A stretch of 60,402 nucleotides of DNA, taken from contig CACGKR010000002.1 of the NCBI GenBank assembly GCA_902573705.1, positions 1-60,402 on the forward strand, in the 5' to 3' direction. This DNA is from an uncultured Pelagibacteraceae bacterium. Lineage in GTDB: Bacteria > Pseudomonadota > Alphaproteobacteria > Pelagibacterales > Pelagibacteraceae. The position numbers and the translations under genes are program-made. Positions 28,912 to 38,096 of this stretch are shown piece by piece (positions within the stretch are counted from its first letter, which is position 1; every line of letters starts with the position of its first letter). Under the pieces are notes generated by a model. It made no database searches and had not been told where the DNA came from. It worked only from the letters and a program-made list of their open reading frames with translations.

Positions 28912-29187
28912 CTATTTAATTAGAGGTTTTTCACCCATTTTATAAACTGCTTTTATTTCATCGTTTGATGTGTCTCTAACTACATTAAACCACTTTCTAC
29001 ATCCGTGTATGTGGATCCATCTTTCAAATTGTATACCTTTGATATTTTTCCTCATAAATAAATACTCTGCCCATTCATCATCGCTTAATTCAGTTGGCTG
29101 TTTAGGTCTAACTATATGAGCTTCACCGCCAGCTTTGAATTCAGTTTGCTCTCTTTCACCACAGTACGGACAATTTATTATAAACAT
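28912..29187 (-). CDS. soxD: Sarcosine oxidase delta subunit
   Basis: SoxD is the small zinc-binding subunit that sits between alpha and beta. The 91 aa product begins [17 protein letters not shown], and its zinc ligands are the Cys pair at residues 6 and 9 plus a histidine and cysteine in WIHIHGCRKWFNV. GGEAHIVRP and the DDEWAEYLFMRKN segment are family features. Its ATG overlaps the restored soxB stop (TAATG), so it is coupled to soxB. Confidence 0.95.
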   Translation of the reverse strand: MFIINCPYCGEREQTEFKAGGEAHIVRPKQPTELSDDEWAEYLFMRKNIKGIQFERWIHIHGCRKWFNVVRDTSNDEIKAVYKMGEKPLIK

Positions 29188-30441
29188 TAATGTGCTACTG
29201 CAGCTGCACCGTGCTCATCAACAAGATCACCACTTACGAATCTATTTATATTAAATGAAGCATTTAATTTATGTGGCTCATCATTAGCAATTGTATGAGC
29301 AAATAAATCGCCTGATCCAGGAGTTGCTTTAAATCCACCAGTTCCCCAACCGCAATTAAAATATAAACCTTTAATAGAGGTTTTACTAATTATTGGACTT
29401 GCATCTGGACAAATATCAACAATACCCCCCCCATTGTCTAAGCATTCTCATCCTACTAAATATTGGATATAGTTCTAAGATAGCGCTTAAAGTTCCCTCA
29501 ACAATTTCATGACTTCCTTTTTGTGAGTAAGAAATATAATCATCAGTACCTGCACCTATAACTAATTCTCCTTTGTCAGATTGACTTACATAGGCATGCA
29601 CTGCATTGGACATTACTACTGTATCAATAATTGGTTTGACTGGCTCTGAAACTAGAGCTTGAAGTGGTTTACTTTCTAAAGGTAGTCTTAGTCCGGCCAT
29701 GCTTGCAATCACACTAGAATGTCCCGCTGCAACTACTCCAATTTTTTTTGTTTTAATAAAACCTTTTGTTGTTTCAATACCCTCAACATCGTTACCGTTT
29801 CTCTTAATTCCTTTAACTTCACAATTTTGAATAATATCAACACCCATTTCGTCAGCACCTCTAGCATATCCCCATGCAACAGCATCATGCCTAGCTGTAC
29901 CAGCTCTTCTTTGTAAAGTTCCTCCTAAAACGGGATAACGAATGTCTGGTGATGTATTGATAATAGGACAAAATTTTTTAACTTCGTCAGTATTTAAGTA
30001 AATAGCATCTATACCATTAAGTCTATTTGCATGTGTTCTTCTTTTTAAATCTCTTACATCTTGTAAGTTATGTGCTAGGTTCATTACTCCTCTTTGACTA
30101 AACATCACATTATAATTAAGTTCTTGAGATAAACCTTCCCATATTTTTAAAGCGTGATCATAAAGACCTGCGCTTGCGTCCCATAGATAATTAGACCTTA
30201 TAATTGTTGTATTTCTTCCTGTGTTTCCACCACCAATCCATCCTTTTTCAACAACAGCAATATTTCTCATATTATGTTTTTTTGCTAAATAGTATGCTGT
30301 CGCTAGACCATGGCCACCACCTCCAATAATAATAGCTTCATACTCTTTTTTAGGCTCAGGATCTCTCCAAGCTTTCCCCCAATTTTCATGGTAAGAAAAA
30401 GCATTTTTTAATAATGTAAAAAATGAGTATTTATTTTTCAT
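29187..30441 (-). CDS. soxB: Sarcosine oxidase beta subunit, frameshifted at a G8 tract
   Basis: SoxB is the FAD/FMN catalytic subunit that oxidises sarcosine to glycine. The first 341 codons give [21 protein letters not shown] (FAD site) and [18 protein letters not shown] with the histidine expected to bind FMN covalently. The frame then breaks in a run of eight G (plus strand C at 29425-29432), giving QWGGYC and a stop. Removing one G restores [14 protein letters not shown] and a normal ending ...[10 protein letters not shown], with stop at 29187-29189 and a total of 417 aa. All parts are intact, so this is probably a sequencing or assembly error, though slippage is possible. Confidence 0.93.
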
Positions 30442-30444
30442 AAT

Positions 30445-30482
30445 TATTGAATAATTACTTTATAAATATTGATTATTCAATA
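30445..30482. repeat. 11-bp inverted repeat in the soxB / tRNA-Ser divergent spacer
   Basis: TATTGAATAAT at 30445-30455 is the exact reverse complement of ATTATTCAATA at 30472-30482, with 16 bp between. It lies 4 bp upstream of the soxB start and 23 bp before tRNA-Ser, where promoters for both must sit. It could be an operator, but AT-rich dyads arise easily by chance. Confidence 0.4.
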
Positions 30483-30505
30483 CAATCAAAAGTGTCAAAT
30501 TTCCT

Positions 30506-30597
30506 GGAAGAGTGGGTGAGAGGCTTAAACCAGTCGTTTGCTAAATGACCGTGCGAGGAAACTTGTACCGAGGGTTCGAATCCCTCCTCTTCCGCCA
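30506..30597 (+). tRNA. tRNA-Ser (anticodon GCU), CCA encoded
   Basis: The 7 bp acceptor stem GGAAGAG pairs with CTCTTCC, followed by discriminator G and an encoded CCA. The anticodon arm is GTCGT-TTGCTAA-ATGAC, giving anticodon GCU for AGC/AGU serine codons. A long variable arm and the T-arm GAGGGTTCGAATCCCTC show a class II tRNA of the expected ~92 nt. It stands alone, 3 bp from the convergent stop of the lytic transglycosylase gene. Confidence 0.97.
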
Positions 30598-30600
30598 GAT

Positions 30601-32811
30601 TTAAAACAATGGATTGTTTTTAAAGAAATTCTTTAAAGGTATTGGTTTTTGTTCCAAAATATATCTATAAACGTTATAATTTTCTAGGACTCTTTGAACG
30701 TAATTTCTAGTCTCTTTAAATTTTATTAATTCGATCCAATCAACATAATTTATTTGTTTTTTTTGTGGGTCTTTATTTATTTTTTTCCAATACCTTACTC
30801 TTTTTGGACCAGCGTTATAAGCTGCAATAGCAAAAGGATATGCTCCATCATATTCCAAAATTAAACCTGCTATATAATGAGAACCTAGATTGATATTATA
30901 TTCAGGATCGGTTGTTAATCTAGATCTAGAATAAGGAAGCTTTGCTTGTTTTGCTACTAATTTAGCTGTGTAAGGCATCAATTGCATTAAACCTTTTGCA
31001 CCAGCATGACTATTTGCACTTAAGTCAAACTCACTTTCTTGTCTAATTATTGATAAAATAAATGCTGTTTCTGGAATTTTTCTACCATTTATATATTTTG
31101 GAGTACTTATAATTGGATAATTGAATCTATTATGAAATCTTTTTTCATAAGATGCAATTTTGGATATTTGTATAGCAAAGTCATATCGTTCAATATCTGT
31201 TGCAAGTTCAGCAGCTAGAATTTCACTTCCACTTTCAACATCATCATTAGCTAGATGTCTTAACATATGTTTAGCATATTTATCCTCATTTAATTCGTCT
31301 AATAAATAAATGATTTTAACAATTTTTTTTTCTTTAAAATAATCTCGGTATTCTTTTTTTACCTCCATGTCTTTTAAAAGTTCAAAATTTTTGTTAGGAT
31401 TTATTTCCATGAAGGCTAGTTGACCATAATAAGTTGTTAAATAACTTGATGCTTCTTCAAACCATTTTTGTGCTTGTTGATTATTATCTAATTTTTTATA
31501 GGTTCTTCCTAACCAATATGCACCACGAGCTACACTTATGGGATAACCAACACTATTATAAAATTTTTCAAAATGATCTTTTGCTAACAATGGATCATTT
31601 AAAAAGCTTAATGCAATCCAACCACTCATCCATTCAGCTGCTGCAAATTCAGGACCATCAGTCATTGCGTGATTACTAGAAATTTTATAAGCAAGTTCAT
31701 ATTTCTTTTTGTAAATTAAAGATCTTGAAATAATTTCTCTTTCAGTCCACCATTTTTCAGGTTTTACAAGATAATCTTTTGTATTTTTAATTTTCAATAA
31801 AATTTCAATAGAACTATCAACTCTTCCTCTTTTTCTTCTCCACTTTAATCTGTCATAGTTTAGTCCAGCATCATTTTTAAATTTACTAGGAACTTTTGAA
31901 ATAGCGTTATCAACACCATATGATTTACTCATTAATAATTGACGTGCATTATATAAAAGCTCATAGTCTTTTGGCAAATATCTTAACATTCTCTTTAAAT
32001 CCCAATATTTGTTATTCCAAGCAAGGTAATCTGCACGATCAATATAATCTTCTGCATTTAAATATTTTTTATATTTTTTTCTAAAAAATCTTAAATCCGT
32101 TTTTGTTAATTCTGCATTTATCCAACCTTCTTTGATTAATCTTATACCTTTTTCTTTATTTCCAGATAAGATAAAGCTTTCTCCAACTATCATTTTACCA
32201 TATCCACTTAAAGGTTCTGACTCACCATACCATTCAATAATTTTTTTTGGTGATACAGTACTTGTTGATAATTTATGTTCTGATAAATATTTAATTCTGC
32301 CAATTCTTGGATAATTTTCATTTCTATCTATAAAATTTTTATAATCATAAAAAGTGGCTTTATTTCCTTTGGTTAGTAAATGCCTCCATTGAATAAAGTT
32401 GTAAATTGACTTATCCTTTGCTTTTTTAGCAGTTTGAAGTGCGTCAGACCATTTAGCCTGCTTCATTTCTGAGATGGCCTTTCTAGCTAAATTAAAATCT
32501 TTCTTATTAAAATATTTTGATTTCTTTATATCCTTAACTATTGTTGATCCTGCAATAATGGGTTTTTTCTTTGGTAAAAGAAAAGAGACTAATTCTTCCT
32601 TTTTTTTAACAATAATTTCTTCTTTTGGTTTAATTTTGGTTTTTTTTATTGGTTTTGGAAGTGGTTTTAAAATATCTACGAGTAATTTTTTTTTGGTTTC
32701 TTCTTCTGATAGAGTTGGTTTTTTTAGAGGTAAAATTTCAGCAGATAAAGAGTTTAATGTCAAAATTGACAATAAGGATAAAACTATAAAAAATAAGAAT
32801 TTTTTATGCAT
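30601..32811 (-). CDS. Soluble-type lytic murein transglycosylase (Slt-like)
   Basis: The enzyme cleaves peptidoglycan between MurNAc and GlcNAc in the periplasm. The ATG at 32811 is preferred because it places the signal peptide MHKKFLFFIVLSLLSILTLNSLSAE at the N-terminus; the track start at 32835 adds eight residues. A Lys/Pro-rich linker follows, then an alpha-helical superhelix (U/L-like, about residues 90-560). The C-terminal SLT domain has FILSIIRQESEFDLSANS with the catalytic glutamate, GAKGLMQLMPYTA and NINLGSHYIAGLI, and ends near AIAAYNAGPKRVRYW. About 736 aa. Confidence 0.92.
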   Translation of the reverse strand: MHKKFLFFIVLSLLSILTLNSLSAEILPLKKPTLSEEETKKKLLVDILKPLPKPIKKTKIKPKEEIIVKKKEELVSFLLPKKKPIIAGSTIVKDIKKSKYFNKKDFNLARKAISEMKQAKWSDALQTAKKAKDKSIYNFIQWRHLLTKGNKATFYDYKNFIDRNENYPRIGRIKYLSEHKLSTSTVSPKKIIEWYGESEPLSGYGKMIVGESFILSGNKEKGIRLIKEGWINAELTKTDLRFFRKKYKKYLNAEDYIDRADYLAWNNKYWDLKRMLRYLPKDYELLYNARQLLMSKSYGVDNAISKVPSKFKNDAGLNYDRLKWRRKRGRVDSSIEILLKIKNTKDYLVKPEKWWTEREIISRSLIYKKKYELAYKISSNHAMTDGPEFAAAEWMSGWIALSFLNDPLLAKDHFEKFYNSVGYPISVARGAYWLGRTYKKLDNNQQAQKWFEEASSYLTTYYGQLAFMEINPNKNFELLKDMEVKKEYRDYFKEKKIVKIIYLLDELNEDKYAKHMLRHLANDDVESGSEILAAELATDIERYDFAIQISKIASYEKRFHNRFNYPIISTPKYINGRKIPETAFILSIIRQESEFDLSANSHAGAKGLMQLMPYTAKLVAKQAKLPYSRSRLTTDPEYNINLGSHYIAGLILEYDGAYPFAIAAYNAGPKRVRYWKKINKDPQKKQINYVDWIELIKFKETRNYVQRVLENYNVYRYILEQKPIPLKNFFKNNPLF

Positions 32812-32853
32812 AATCTTTATTATATGAATCAACAATCTATGTTATAAGTATTT

Positions 32854-33735
32854 ATGTTTAAAGGTTCAAATGTTGCTTTAGTCACCCCATTTAAAAATAA
32901 TAAACTTGATGAAGAGTCTTACATTAAGTTGATTCATTTTCATATTGAAAATGGAACGAAAGGTCTAGTTCCGGCAGGTACTACAGGTGAATCACCAACT
33001 TTAAGCCATGATGAACATCAACGAGTGATAGATTTGTGTGTTAAGGAGAGTAAAGGAAAAGTACCAATTATAGCTGGGACCGGATCAAATTCTACTGAGG
33101 AAGCTATTTCTCTAACTTCGCATGCAGAAAAAATAGGTGCAGATGGAGCGCTAGTAGTTACACCATATTATAATAAGCCTACTCAAGAAGGTCTTTACCA
33201 GCACTATAAGTCAATTAATGATAAATGTGGAATACCTATAATTATATATAACATTCCGAGTAGATCTGTAATTGATATGAGTGTTGATACAATGGCGAGA
33301 CTTTATGAATTAAATAATATTGTTGGTGTTAAGGATGCAACAGGAGATCTTGAAAGAGTAAATCTTACATTAGAAAAATTAGGAAAAGAATTTATCCAAT
33401 TAACTGGCAATGATGAAAATGCTTTAGATTTCAACAGAAGAGGTGGGGTGGGCACAATAAGTGTAACAGCAAATATAGCACCAAAACTTTGTGCTGAATT
33501 TCAGAAATTTTCTTTAATAAAAGATGACAAATCTCAGTCTGAAGCTGAAAAATTAAATAAGATTTTATTACCCTTGCATGATGCAATGTTTGTTGAGAGT
33601 AATCCAAGTCCAGTTAAATATGCTGCAAAATTACTAAATCTATGTGAAGATGATGTAAGACTTCCAATGGTTCGTATTTCTGAAAATAATAAAGAAGTAG
33701 TTAAAAAAGCTTTGCAATCTGCAAAATTGATTTAA
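32854..33735 (+). CDS. dapA: 4-hydroxy-tetrahydrodipicolinate synthase
   Basis: DapA condenses pyruvate and aspartate semialdehyde in the lysine/diaminopimelate pathway. The 293 aa TIM-barrel protein has [17 protein letters not shown] with the Thr-Thr pair, [16 protein letters not shown] with the catalytic tyrosine, and the Schiff-base lysine in [28 protein letters not shown] is also conserved. It is divergent from the transglycosylase gene with a 42 bp gap, and its stop overlaps the smpB start by one base. It leads a long run of housekeeping genes. Confidence 0.97.
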   Translation: MFKGSNVALVTPFKNNKLDEESYIKLIHFHIENGTKGLVPAGTTGESPTLSHDEHQRVIDLCVKESKGKVPIIAGTGSNSTEEAISLTSHAEKIGADGALVVTPYYNKPTQEGLYQHYKSINDKCGIPIIIYNIPSRSVIDMSVDTMARLYELNNIVGVKDATGDLERVNLTLEKLGKEFIQLTGNDENALDFNRRGGVGTISVTANIAPKLCAEFQKFSLIKDDKSQSEAEKLNKILLPLHDAMFVESNPSPVKYAAKLLNLCEDDVRLPMVRISENNKEVVKKALQSAKLI

Positions 33736-34205
33736 TGAATAGAAAAACCAATACTGGTTTTAAGATTATTTGCCTAAATAGAAAAGCAAGTTTTAATTAT
33801 TTTTTTGAAGATACCTTAGAAGCAGGTATTGTTTTAAAAGGTTCAGAAATCAAATCTATAAGGAACGGTAAAGTAAATATAGCAGATTCTTATGCTATAG
33901 AAAAAAAAGGAGAAATTATTTTGATAAATTCACACATATCTTCATACAAACAAGCTAGTTATTCAAATCATAAACCATTAGATGAAAGAAAGCTTCTTCT
34001 TAACAAAAGAGAAATAAATAAACTAATCGGAAAAATGCAAAGAGATGGCTTTACAATAGTTCCTACAAAGATGTACTTTAAAAATGGAAAGGCTAAAATT
34101 GAGCTAGCTATTGCTAAAGGAAAAAAACAATATGATAAAAGAGCTGTAAAGAAAAGAAAGGACTGGGAACGTGACAGGTCAAGATATATTAGAAAATCAA
34201 GCTAA
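33735..34205 (+). CDS. smpB: SsrA-binding protein SmpB
   Basis: SmpB binds tmRNA and brings it to stalled ribosomes for trans-translation. The 156 aa protein shows [55 protein letters not shown] and [19 protein letters not shown], whose basic tail enters the mRNA channel. The length is normal. The dapA-smpB-folK order is seen in other alphaproteobacteria. The 3' end overlaps folK by 35 bp. Confidence 0.97.
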   Translation: MNRKTNTGFKIICLNRKASFNYFFEDTLEAGIVLKGSEIKSIRNGKVNIADSYAIEKKGEIILINSHISSYKQASYSNHKPLDERKLLLNKREINKLIGKMQRDGFTIVPTKMYFKNGKAKIELAIAKGKKQYDKRAVKKRKDWERDRSRYIRKSS

Positions 34206-34683
34206 ATCTATTTATTTAGCAATAGGATCAAATTTAGGAAATAGATTTGAAAATATTGAAAAAGCTAAGTTTAAATTATCTCAAAATAAAATAAGAATTT
34301 TAAGATCATCAAGCTATTATGAAAGCTTATCTTGGCCAAATCCCAAAAGTCCTAAATTTTTAAATATAGTTTTAAATGTGAAAACTGATTTAAGGCCGTT
34401 AAAACTATTAAGCAAATGTAAAGAAATCGAAATTGATCTTGGCAGGAAAAAAATGAAAAAAAATTCTCCTCGAGAATGTGATATTGATATAATTGACTAT
34501 TTAAATAAAGAAATCTCTGGAAAAATCATTTTACCACACCCCAGAATGCATTTGAGAAATTTTGTACTTTTGCCATTATTTGAGATAAATAAGAATTGGA
34601 TGCATCCAATATCTAAACAGCATATAAAATATCTTATTTTTTCATTACCAAATAGAGACATTAGATCTATTAAACAAATTTAA
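34171..34683 (+). CDS. folK: 2-amino-4-hydroxy-6-hydroxymethyldihydropteridine pyrophosphokinase
   Basis: FolK transfers pyrophosphate from ATP to the hydroxymethyl pterin in folate synthesis. The conserved part begins [20 protein letters not shown], and later has [24 protein letters not shown] with the metal aspartates, and [19 protein letters not shown]. The GTG at 34171 is the only plausible start ahead of the conserved region and adds 12 residues that overlap smpB. An alternative start slightly inside cannot be excluded. Folate feeds the one-carbon carriers used by sarcosine oxidase and GlyA. Confidence 0.92.
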   Translation: MTGQDILENQAKSIYLAIGSNLGNRFENIEKAKFKLSQNKIRILRSSSYYESLSWPNPKSPKFLNIVLNVKTDLRPLKLLSKCKEIEIDLGRKKMKKNSPRECDIDIIDYLNKEISGKIILPHPRMHLRNFVLLPLFEINKNWMHPISKQHIKYLIFSLPNRDIRSIKQI

Positions 34684-34702
34684 TTTAATGGTATAGTGGA
34701 GT

Positions 34703-36448
34703 ATGCTTAATTCTGAAGATTTAATAAATAAGGTAAAAACTTATAATAAGTTTTTAAATCCAGAAAAATTAAATAAAGCTTATGATTTCGCTGTTAAAGC
34801 TCATAGCAATCAAAAAAGAGCTTCAGGAGACCCTTATTCAGTTCATCCAATTGAAGTTGCAAATATTCTTACAGATTTAAAATTAGATAGTGCAACTATA
34901 ACAACTGGATTATTGCACGATACAATAGAAGATACTTATGCTACTTACGAGACAATAAGAGGAGAATTTGGAGATGAGGTAGCAGATTTGGTTGATGGTG
35001 TCACTAAAATTTCTGTTTTAGAAAATACAGCCACCATTAATTCAAAAGCTGAAAATTTTAGAAAATTAATTTTAGCTACATCAAAAGATATAAGAGTTTT
35101 ATTAGTTAAAATTGCTGATCGATTACACAATATGCGAACAATTAAAGCTATTGATAAAGAGGACAAAAGAAAGAGAATTGCACAAGAGACAATGGAAATC
35201 TACGCTCCATTAGCAGATAGAATGGGGATGCACAGAATTAGAGATGAGCTTGAGGATTTATCATTTGATATTCTTAATAATGAAGCGAGAAAATTAATAC
35301 AAAAAAGACTCGACGAAATTAAACTCGACAAAAAAGATATTTTTAAGATATTATCTAATGAATTTAAACATTTACTAACTAAAAATAAGATTAAATCAGA
35401 AATTTATGGAAGAGAAAAAACACCATTTTCAATTTGGAGAAAAGTTCAAAAGAAAAGAGTTTCACTTGAACAAATAACTGACATTATCGGTTTTAGAATA
35501 ACTTTAGAAAGTATTGACGATTGTTACAAAACACTAGGCATAATTCATAAAGAATATAATTGTATCCCTGGAAAGTTTAAAGACTATATATCATCAGCCA
35601 AAATAAATGGTTATAAGTCTATCCATACATCTGTTATTGGGTCTAATAAAAAACCAATTGAGATTCAGATAAGAACAAAAGATATGCATGAATTTGCTGA
35701 GAGAGGAATTGCATCTCATTGGCAATACAAATCTTCCGAAAAATTTAAATCATTGACATGGAAAGAGTATGATTGGTTAAAAGATTTAGTTGAAATCATA
35801 GAAAAAAACGAGAATCCTGAGCATTCTTATGAATATACGAAACTACAAATGTTTCAGGAAAATGTTTTTTGTTTTACACCAAAGGGATCAGTTATAAAAT
35901 TACCTAAAGATGCTACGCCTATAGATTTTGCTTATGCAGTTCATACTAAAATTGGTGATAATGCCATTGGATGTGAAATAAATGGAAATAAAAGCGAACT
36001 TCAAACTATTTTAAGAAATGGTGATAGCGTTAATATCATTACTTCAAAAAATCAATCACCATCTTTGCATTGGATACCTATAACTAAAACTGGAAAAGCA
36101 AGAGCAGCTATAAGAAGATATTGGCATGATAGAGGTGAAAAAAAAGAGAGTAAAATTAAGAAATACAACACTACATTATGGATTTCTTTGCCAGATAGAC
36201 CTGGTCAATTAGGTAATGTAAGTTCGTTGATAGGTGAACATAAACTAAACATTTCAAATCTTGTGATGGCAGGAAAAAACCCTAATTATATCAATTTTAA
36301 ATTTCAACTAATAATAAAAGATCTTAAAAATTTTACTAATTTTATTGCAGAGCTTAAACAAAAAGGTATAAAATTTAAGATAATAAGACACGAAGATAAA
36401 CGAAATGCTTTCACACAAAAAATCCTTAGATATTTTAAAAAAAACTAA
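34703..36448 (+). CDS. RelA/SpoT homologue (short long-form RSH)
   Basis: RSH proteins make and/or degrade (p)ppGpp. The HD hydrolase domain is near residues 28-170 (HSNQKRASGDPYSVHPIEVA, GLLHDTIEDT), and the synthetase domain spans about 225-350 (FSIWRKVQKKR, ITDIIGFRI, GYKSIHTSV, EIQIRTKDMHEFAERGIASHW). A TGS domain follows (VFCFTPKGSVIKLPKDATPIDFAY). After KARAAIRRYWHDRG the sequence passes almost at once to a C-terminal ACT domain (LPDRPGQLGNVSSLI). The helical and zinc-finger regions of ~700 aa enzymes are therefore missing, giving 581 aa. Both catalytic domains look intact. Confidence 0.94.
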   Translation: MLNSEDLINKVKTYNKFLNPEKLNKAYDFAVKAHSNQKRASGDPYSVHPIEVANILTDLKLDSATITTGLLHDTIEDTYATYETIRGEFGDEVADLVDGVTKISVLENTATINSKAENFRKLILATSKDIRVLLVKIADRLHNMRTIKAIDKEDKRKRIAQETMEIYAPLADRMGMHRIRDELEDLSFDILNNEARKLIQKRLDEIKLDKKDIFKILSNEFKHLLTKNKIKSEIYGREKTPFSIWRKVQKKRVSLEQITDIIGFRITLESIDDCYKTLGIIHKEYNCIPGKFKDYISSAKINGYKSIHTSVIGSNKKPIEIQIRTKDMHEFAERGIASHWQYKSSEKFKSLTWKEYDWLKDLVEIIEKNENPEHSYEYTKLQMFQENVFCFTPKGSVIKLPKDATPIDFAYAVHTKIGDNAIGCEINGNKSELQTILRNGDSVNIITSKNQSPSLHWIPITKTGKARAAIRRYWHDRGEKKESKIKKYNTTLWISLPDRPGQLGNVSSLIGEHKLNISNLVMAGKNPNYINFKFQLIIKDLKNFTNFIAELKQKGIKFKIIRHEDKRNAFTQKILRYFKKN

Positions 36449-36992
36449 CGCATTATTAGAGGGTCATTTCATTTTGTCATCTGGATTACACTCATCCAAA
36501 TATATCCAATGTGCGAAATTATTGAGTTTTCCCCACATAGCGAAAAAGATTTGCAAATCATTAGCAAGCAAAATTAAAAAAAACTTTAATAAAATTGATC
36601 TAATTTTAGCTCCAGCTATGGGTGGAATCATCATAGGTTATGAAATTGGAAAAATTTTGAGAAAAGAAACAATTTTTTGTGAGAGAGTTTTAGGTAAGTT
36701 TGCTTTAAGAAGAGGTTTTAAAATTAAAAAGGGGTCTAGAGTTTTAGTTATTGAAGATGTTATCACTACAGGAAAATCAAGTATGGAATGTGTTAAATTG
36801 ATAAAAAAAAATAAAGCTAAATTATTAGGTTTTGCATCAATTATTGATAGATCGAACAAAAAAAATCTTAAAATAAAAAATAAGATTATTTCTCAGATAA
36901 AGATAGATGTTCCTAGTTATAAGAAAACAAATTTGCCAAAAGATCTGAAATTATTACCAATTACCATTCCTGGAAGTAGATTTATTAAGTGA
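36405..36992 (+). CDS. pyrE: Orotate phosphoribosyltransferase
   Basis: PyrE joins orotate and PRPP to orotidine monophosphate in pyrimidine synthesis. The 195 aa protein has ALLEGHFILSSGLHSSKYIQCA near the N-terminus, LILAPAMGGIIIGYEIG and the PRPP-binding motif VLVIEDVITTGKS. ATG at 36405 overlaps the RSH gene by 44 bp; no later Met fits, since the conserved region starts within the first 20 residues. pyrB and the PyrX-like gene are about 20 kb away, so the pathway is scattered. Confidence 0.94.
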   Translation: MLSHKKSLDILKKTNALLEGHFILSSGLHSSKYIQCAKLLSFPHIAKKICKSLASKIKKNFNKIDLILAPAMGGIIIGYEIGKILRKETIFCERVLGKFALRRGFKIKKGSRVLVIEDVITTGKSSMECVKLIKKNKAKLLGFASIIDRSNKKNLKIKNKIISQIKIDVPSYKKTNLPKDLKLLPITIPGSRFIK

Positions 36993-37708
36993 AACGTTTA
37001 GGTGTTAATATAGATCATGTTGCCACATTAAGAAATGCGCGAGGTGAATTACATCCAAATCCTCTTTATGCAGCTAAATTTGTTAAAAAAGCTGGAGCAG
37101 ATTCAATAACAATTCACTTAAGAGAAGACAGAAGACATATTAATGATTTAGACGCTAAAAAAATTTGTTCAATAAAAAATCTTCTAGTTAATTTAGAAAT
37201 ATCCACAAATTCAAAAATTGTTGAGATAGCTCTTAAACTAAAACCAGATTTTATATGTATAGTTCCAGAAAACAGAAAAGAAATTACAACTGAAGGTGGT
37301 TTGGATTTAAAAAAAAATAAAGATAAAATTAAAAAGATAATATCTAAATTTGCCAAAAAAAGAATTAGAACTAGCTTATTTATCAATCCATCTTTAAATG
37401 ACATAAGAATAGCTAATGAAATAAAAACAGACTGCATTGAGATTCATACCGGTCATTTAGCAAACTTAGTTAAATCTGGAAGAAACTTTTCAAAAGAATT
37501 AGTAAGAGTTAAAAAAAGCTCAAAATTAGCAAATAATCTCGGTATAGAGGTTCATGCTGGTCATGGGTTAGATTACAAAACTACAAAATTATTAACTAAA
37601 ATTAATGAAATCCAAGAATTTAATATAGGACATTTTTTAATAGGTGAATCTGTTTTTTACGGTTTGAATAAAATTATAAATAATTTTAAGAAAATTATAA
37701 AAGTTTAA
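36989..37708 (+). CDS. pdxJ: Pyridoxine 5'-phosphate synthase
   Basis: PdxJ closes the pyridoxine ring from 1-deoxyxylulose-5-phosphate and 3-amino-2-oxopropyl phosphate. The 239 aa protein begins KRLGVNIDHVATLRNARG and has ADSITIHLREDRRHI, IVPENRKEITTEGGLD, IEIHTGHLA, VHAGHGLDY and FNIGHFLIGESVFYGL, all family signatures. The start is GTG, overlapping pyrE by 4 bp. acpS begins 1 bp after its stop. PLP made here serves GlyA and the MetY enzymes. Confidence 0.97.
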   Translation: MKRLGVNIDHVATLRNARGELHPNPLYAAKFVKKAGADSITIHLREDRRHINDLDAKKICSIKNLLVNLEISTNSKIVEIALKLKPDFICIVPENRKEITTEGGLDLKKNKDKIKKIISKFAKKRIRTSLFINPSLNDIRIANEIKTDCIEIHTGHLANLVKSGRNFSKELVRVKKSSKLANNLGIEVHAGHGLDYKTTKLLTKINEIQEFNIGHFLIGESVFYGLNKIINNFKKIIKV

Positions 37709-37709
37709 G

Positions 37710-38096
37710 ATGAAAATTTTGGGTATAGGCGTAGATATTGTTCATAATAAGAGAATCAAAAATTTAATAAAAAATAATAATTTTTTAATTAGAACATTTG
37801 GAAAAAAAGAAATTGAAATCTCAAAAAAATTTTTTGATAAAACAAATTATTTTGCTAAAAGATTTTCAGCCAAAGAGGCTTTTGTTAAGGCTTTAGGTAT
37901 TGGTTTTAGATATAATCTCAATTTTAAAGATGTTCAAATTTTAAATAATAAATTAGGAAAACCATATTTTTTAAAAACAAAAAAAATTGATGATATTATT
38001 TTTAAAAAATTTAAAATTAAAAAATATAATTTATTTCTATCAATATCAGACGAAAAGGATTATTCAGTATCATTCACAATTTTAAAGGTTCAATAA
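37710..38096 (+). CDS. acpS: Holo-[acyl-carrier-protein] synthase
   Basis: AcpS attaches 4'-phosphopantetheine from CoA to apo-ACP. The 128 aa protein begins KILGIGVDIVHNKRI, with the metal-binding aspartate, and carries FAKRFSAKEAFVKALGIG with the catalytic glutamate. The length is typical. It sits in the pdxJ-acpS-lepB-rnc order common in alphaproteobacteria, and its stop overlaps the lepB start by one base. The sequence is unusually rich in Lys, Phe and Asn, as are its neighbours. Confidence 0.94.
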   Translation: MKILGIGVDIVHNKRIKNLIKNNNFLIRTFGKKEIEISKKFFDKTNYFAKRFSAKEAFVKALGIGFRYNLNFKDVQILNNKLGKPYFLKTKKIDDIIFKKFKIKKYNLFLSISDEKDYSVSFTILKVQ

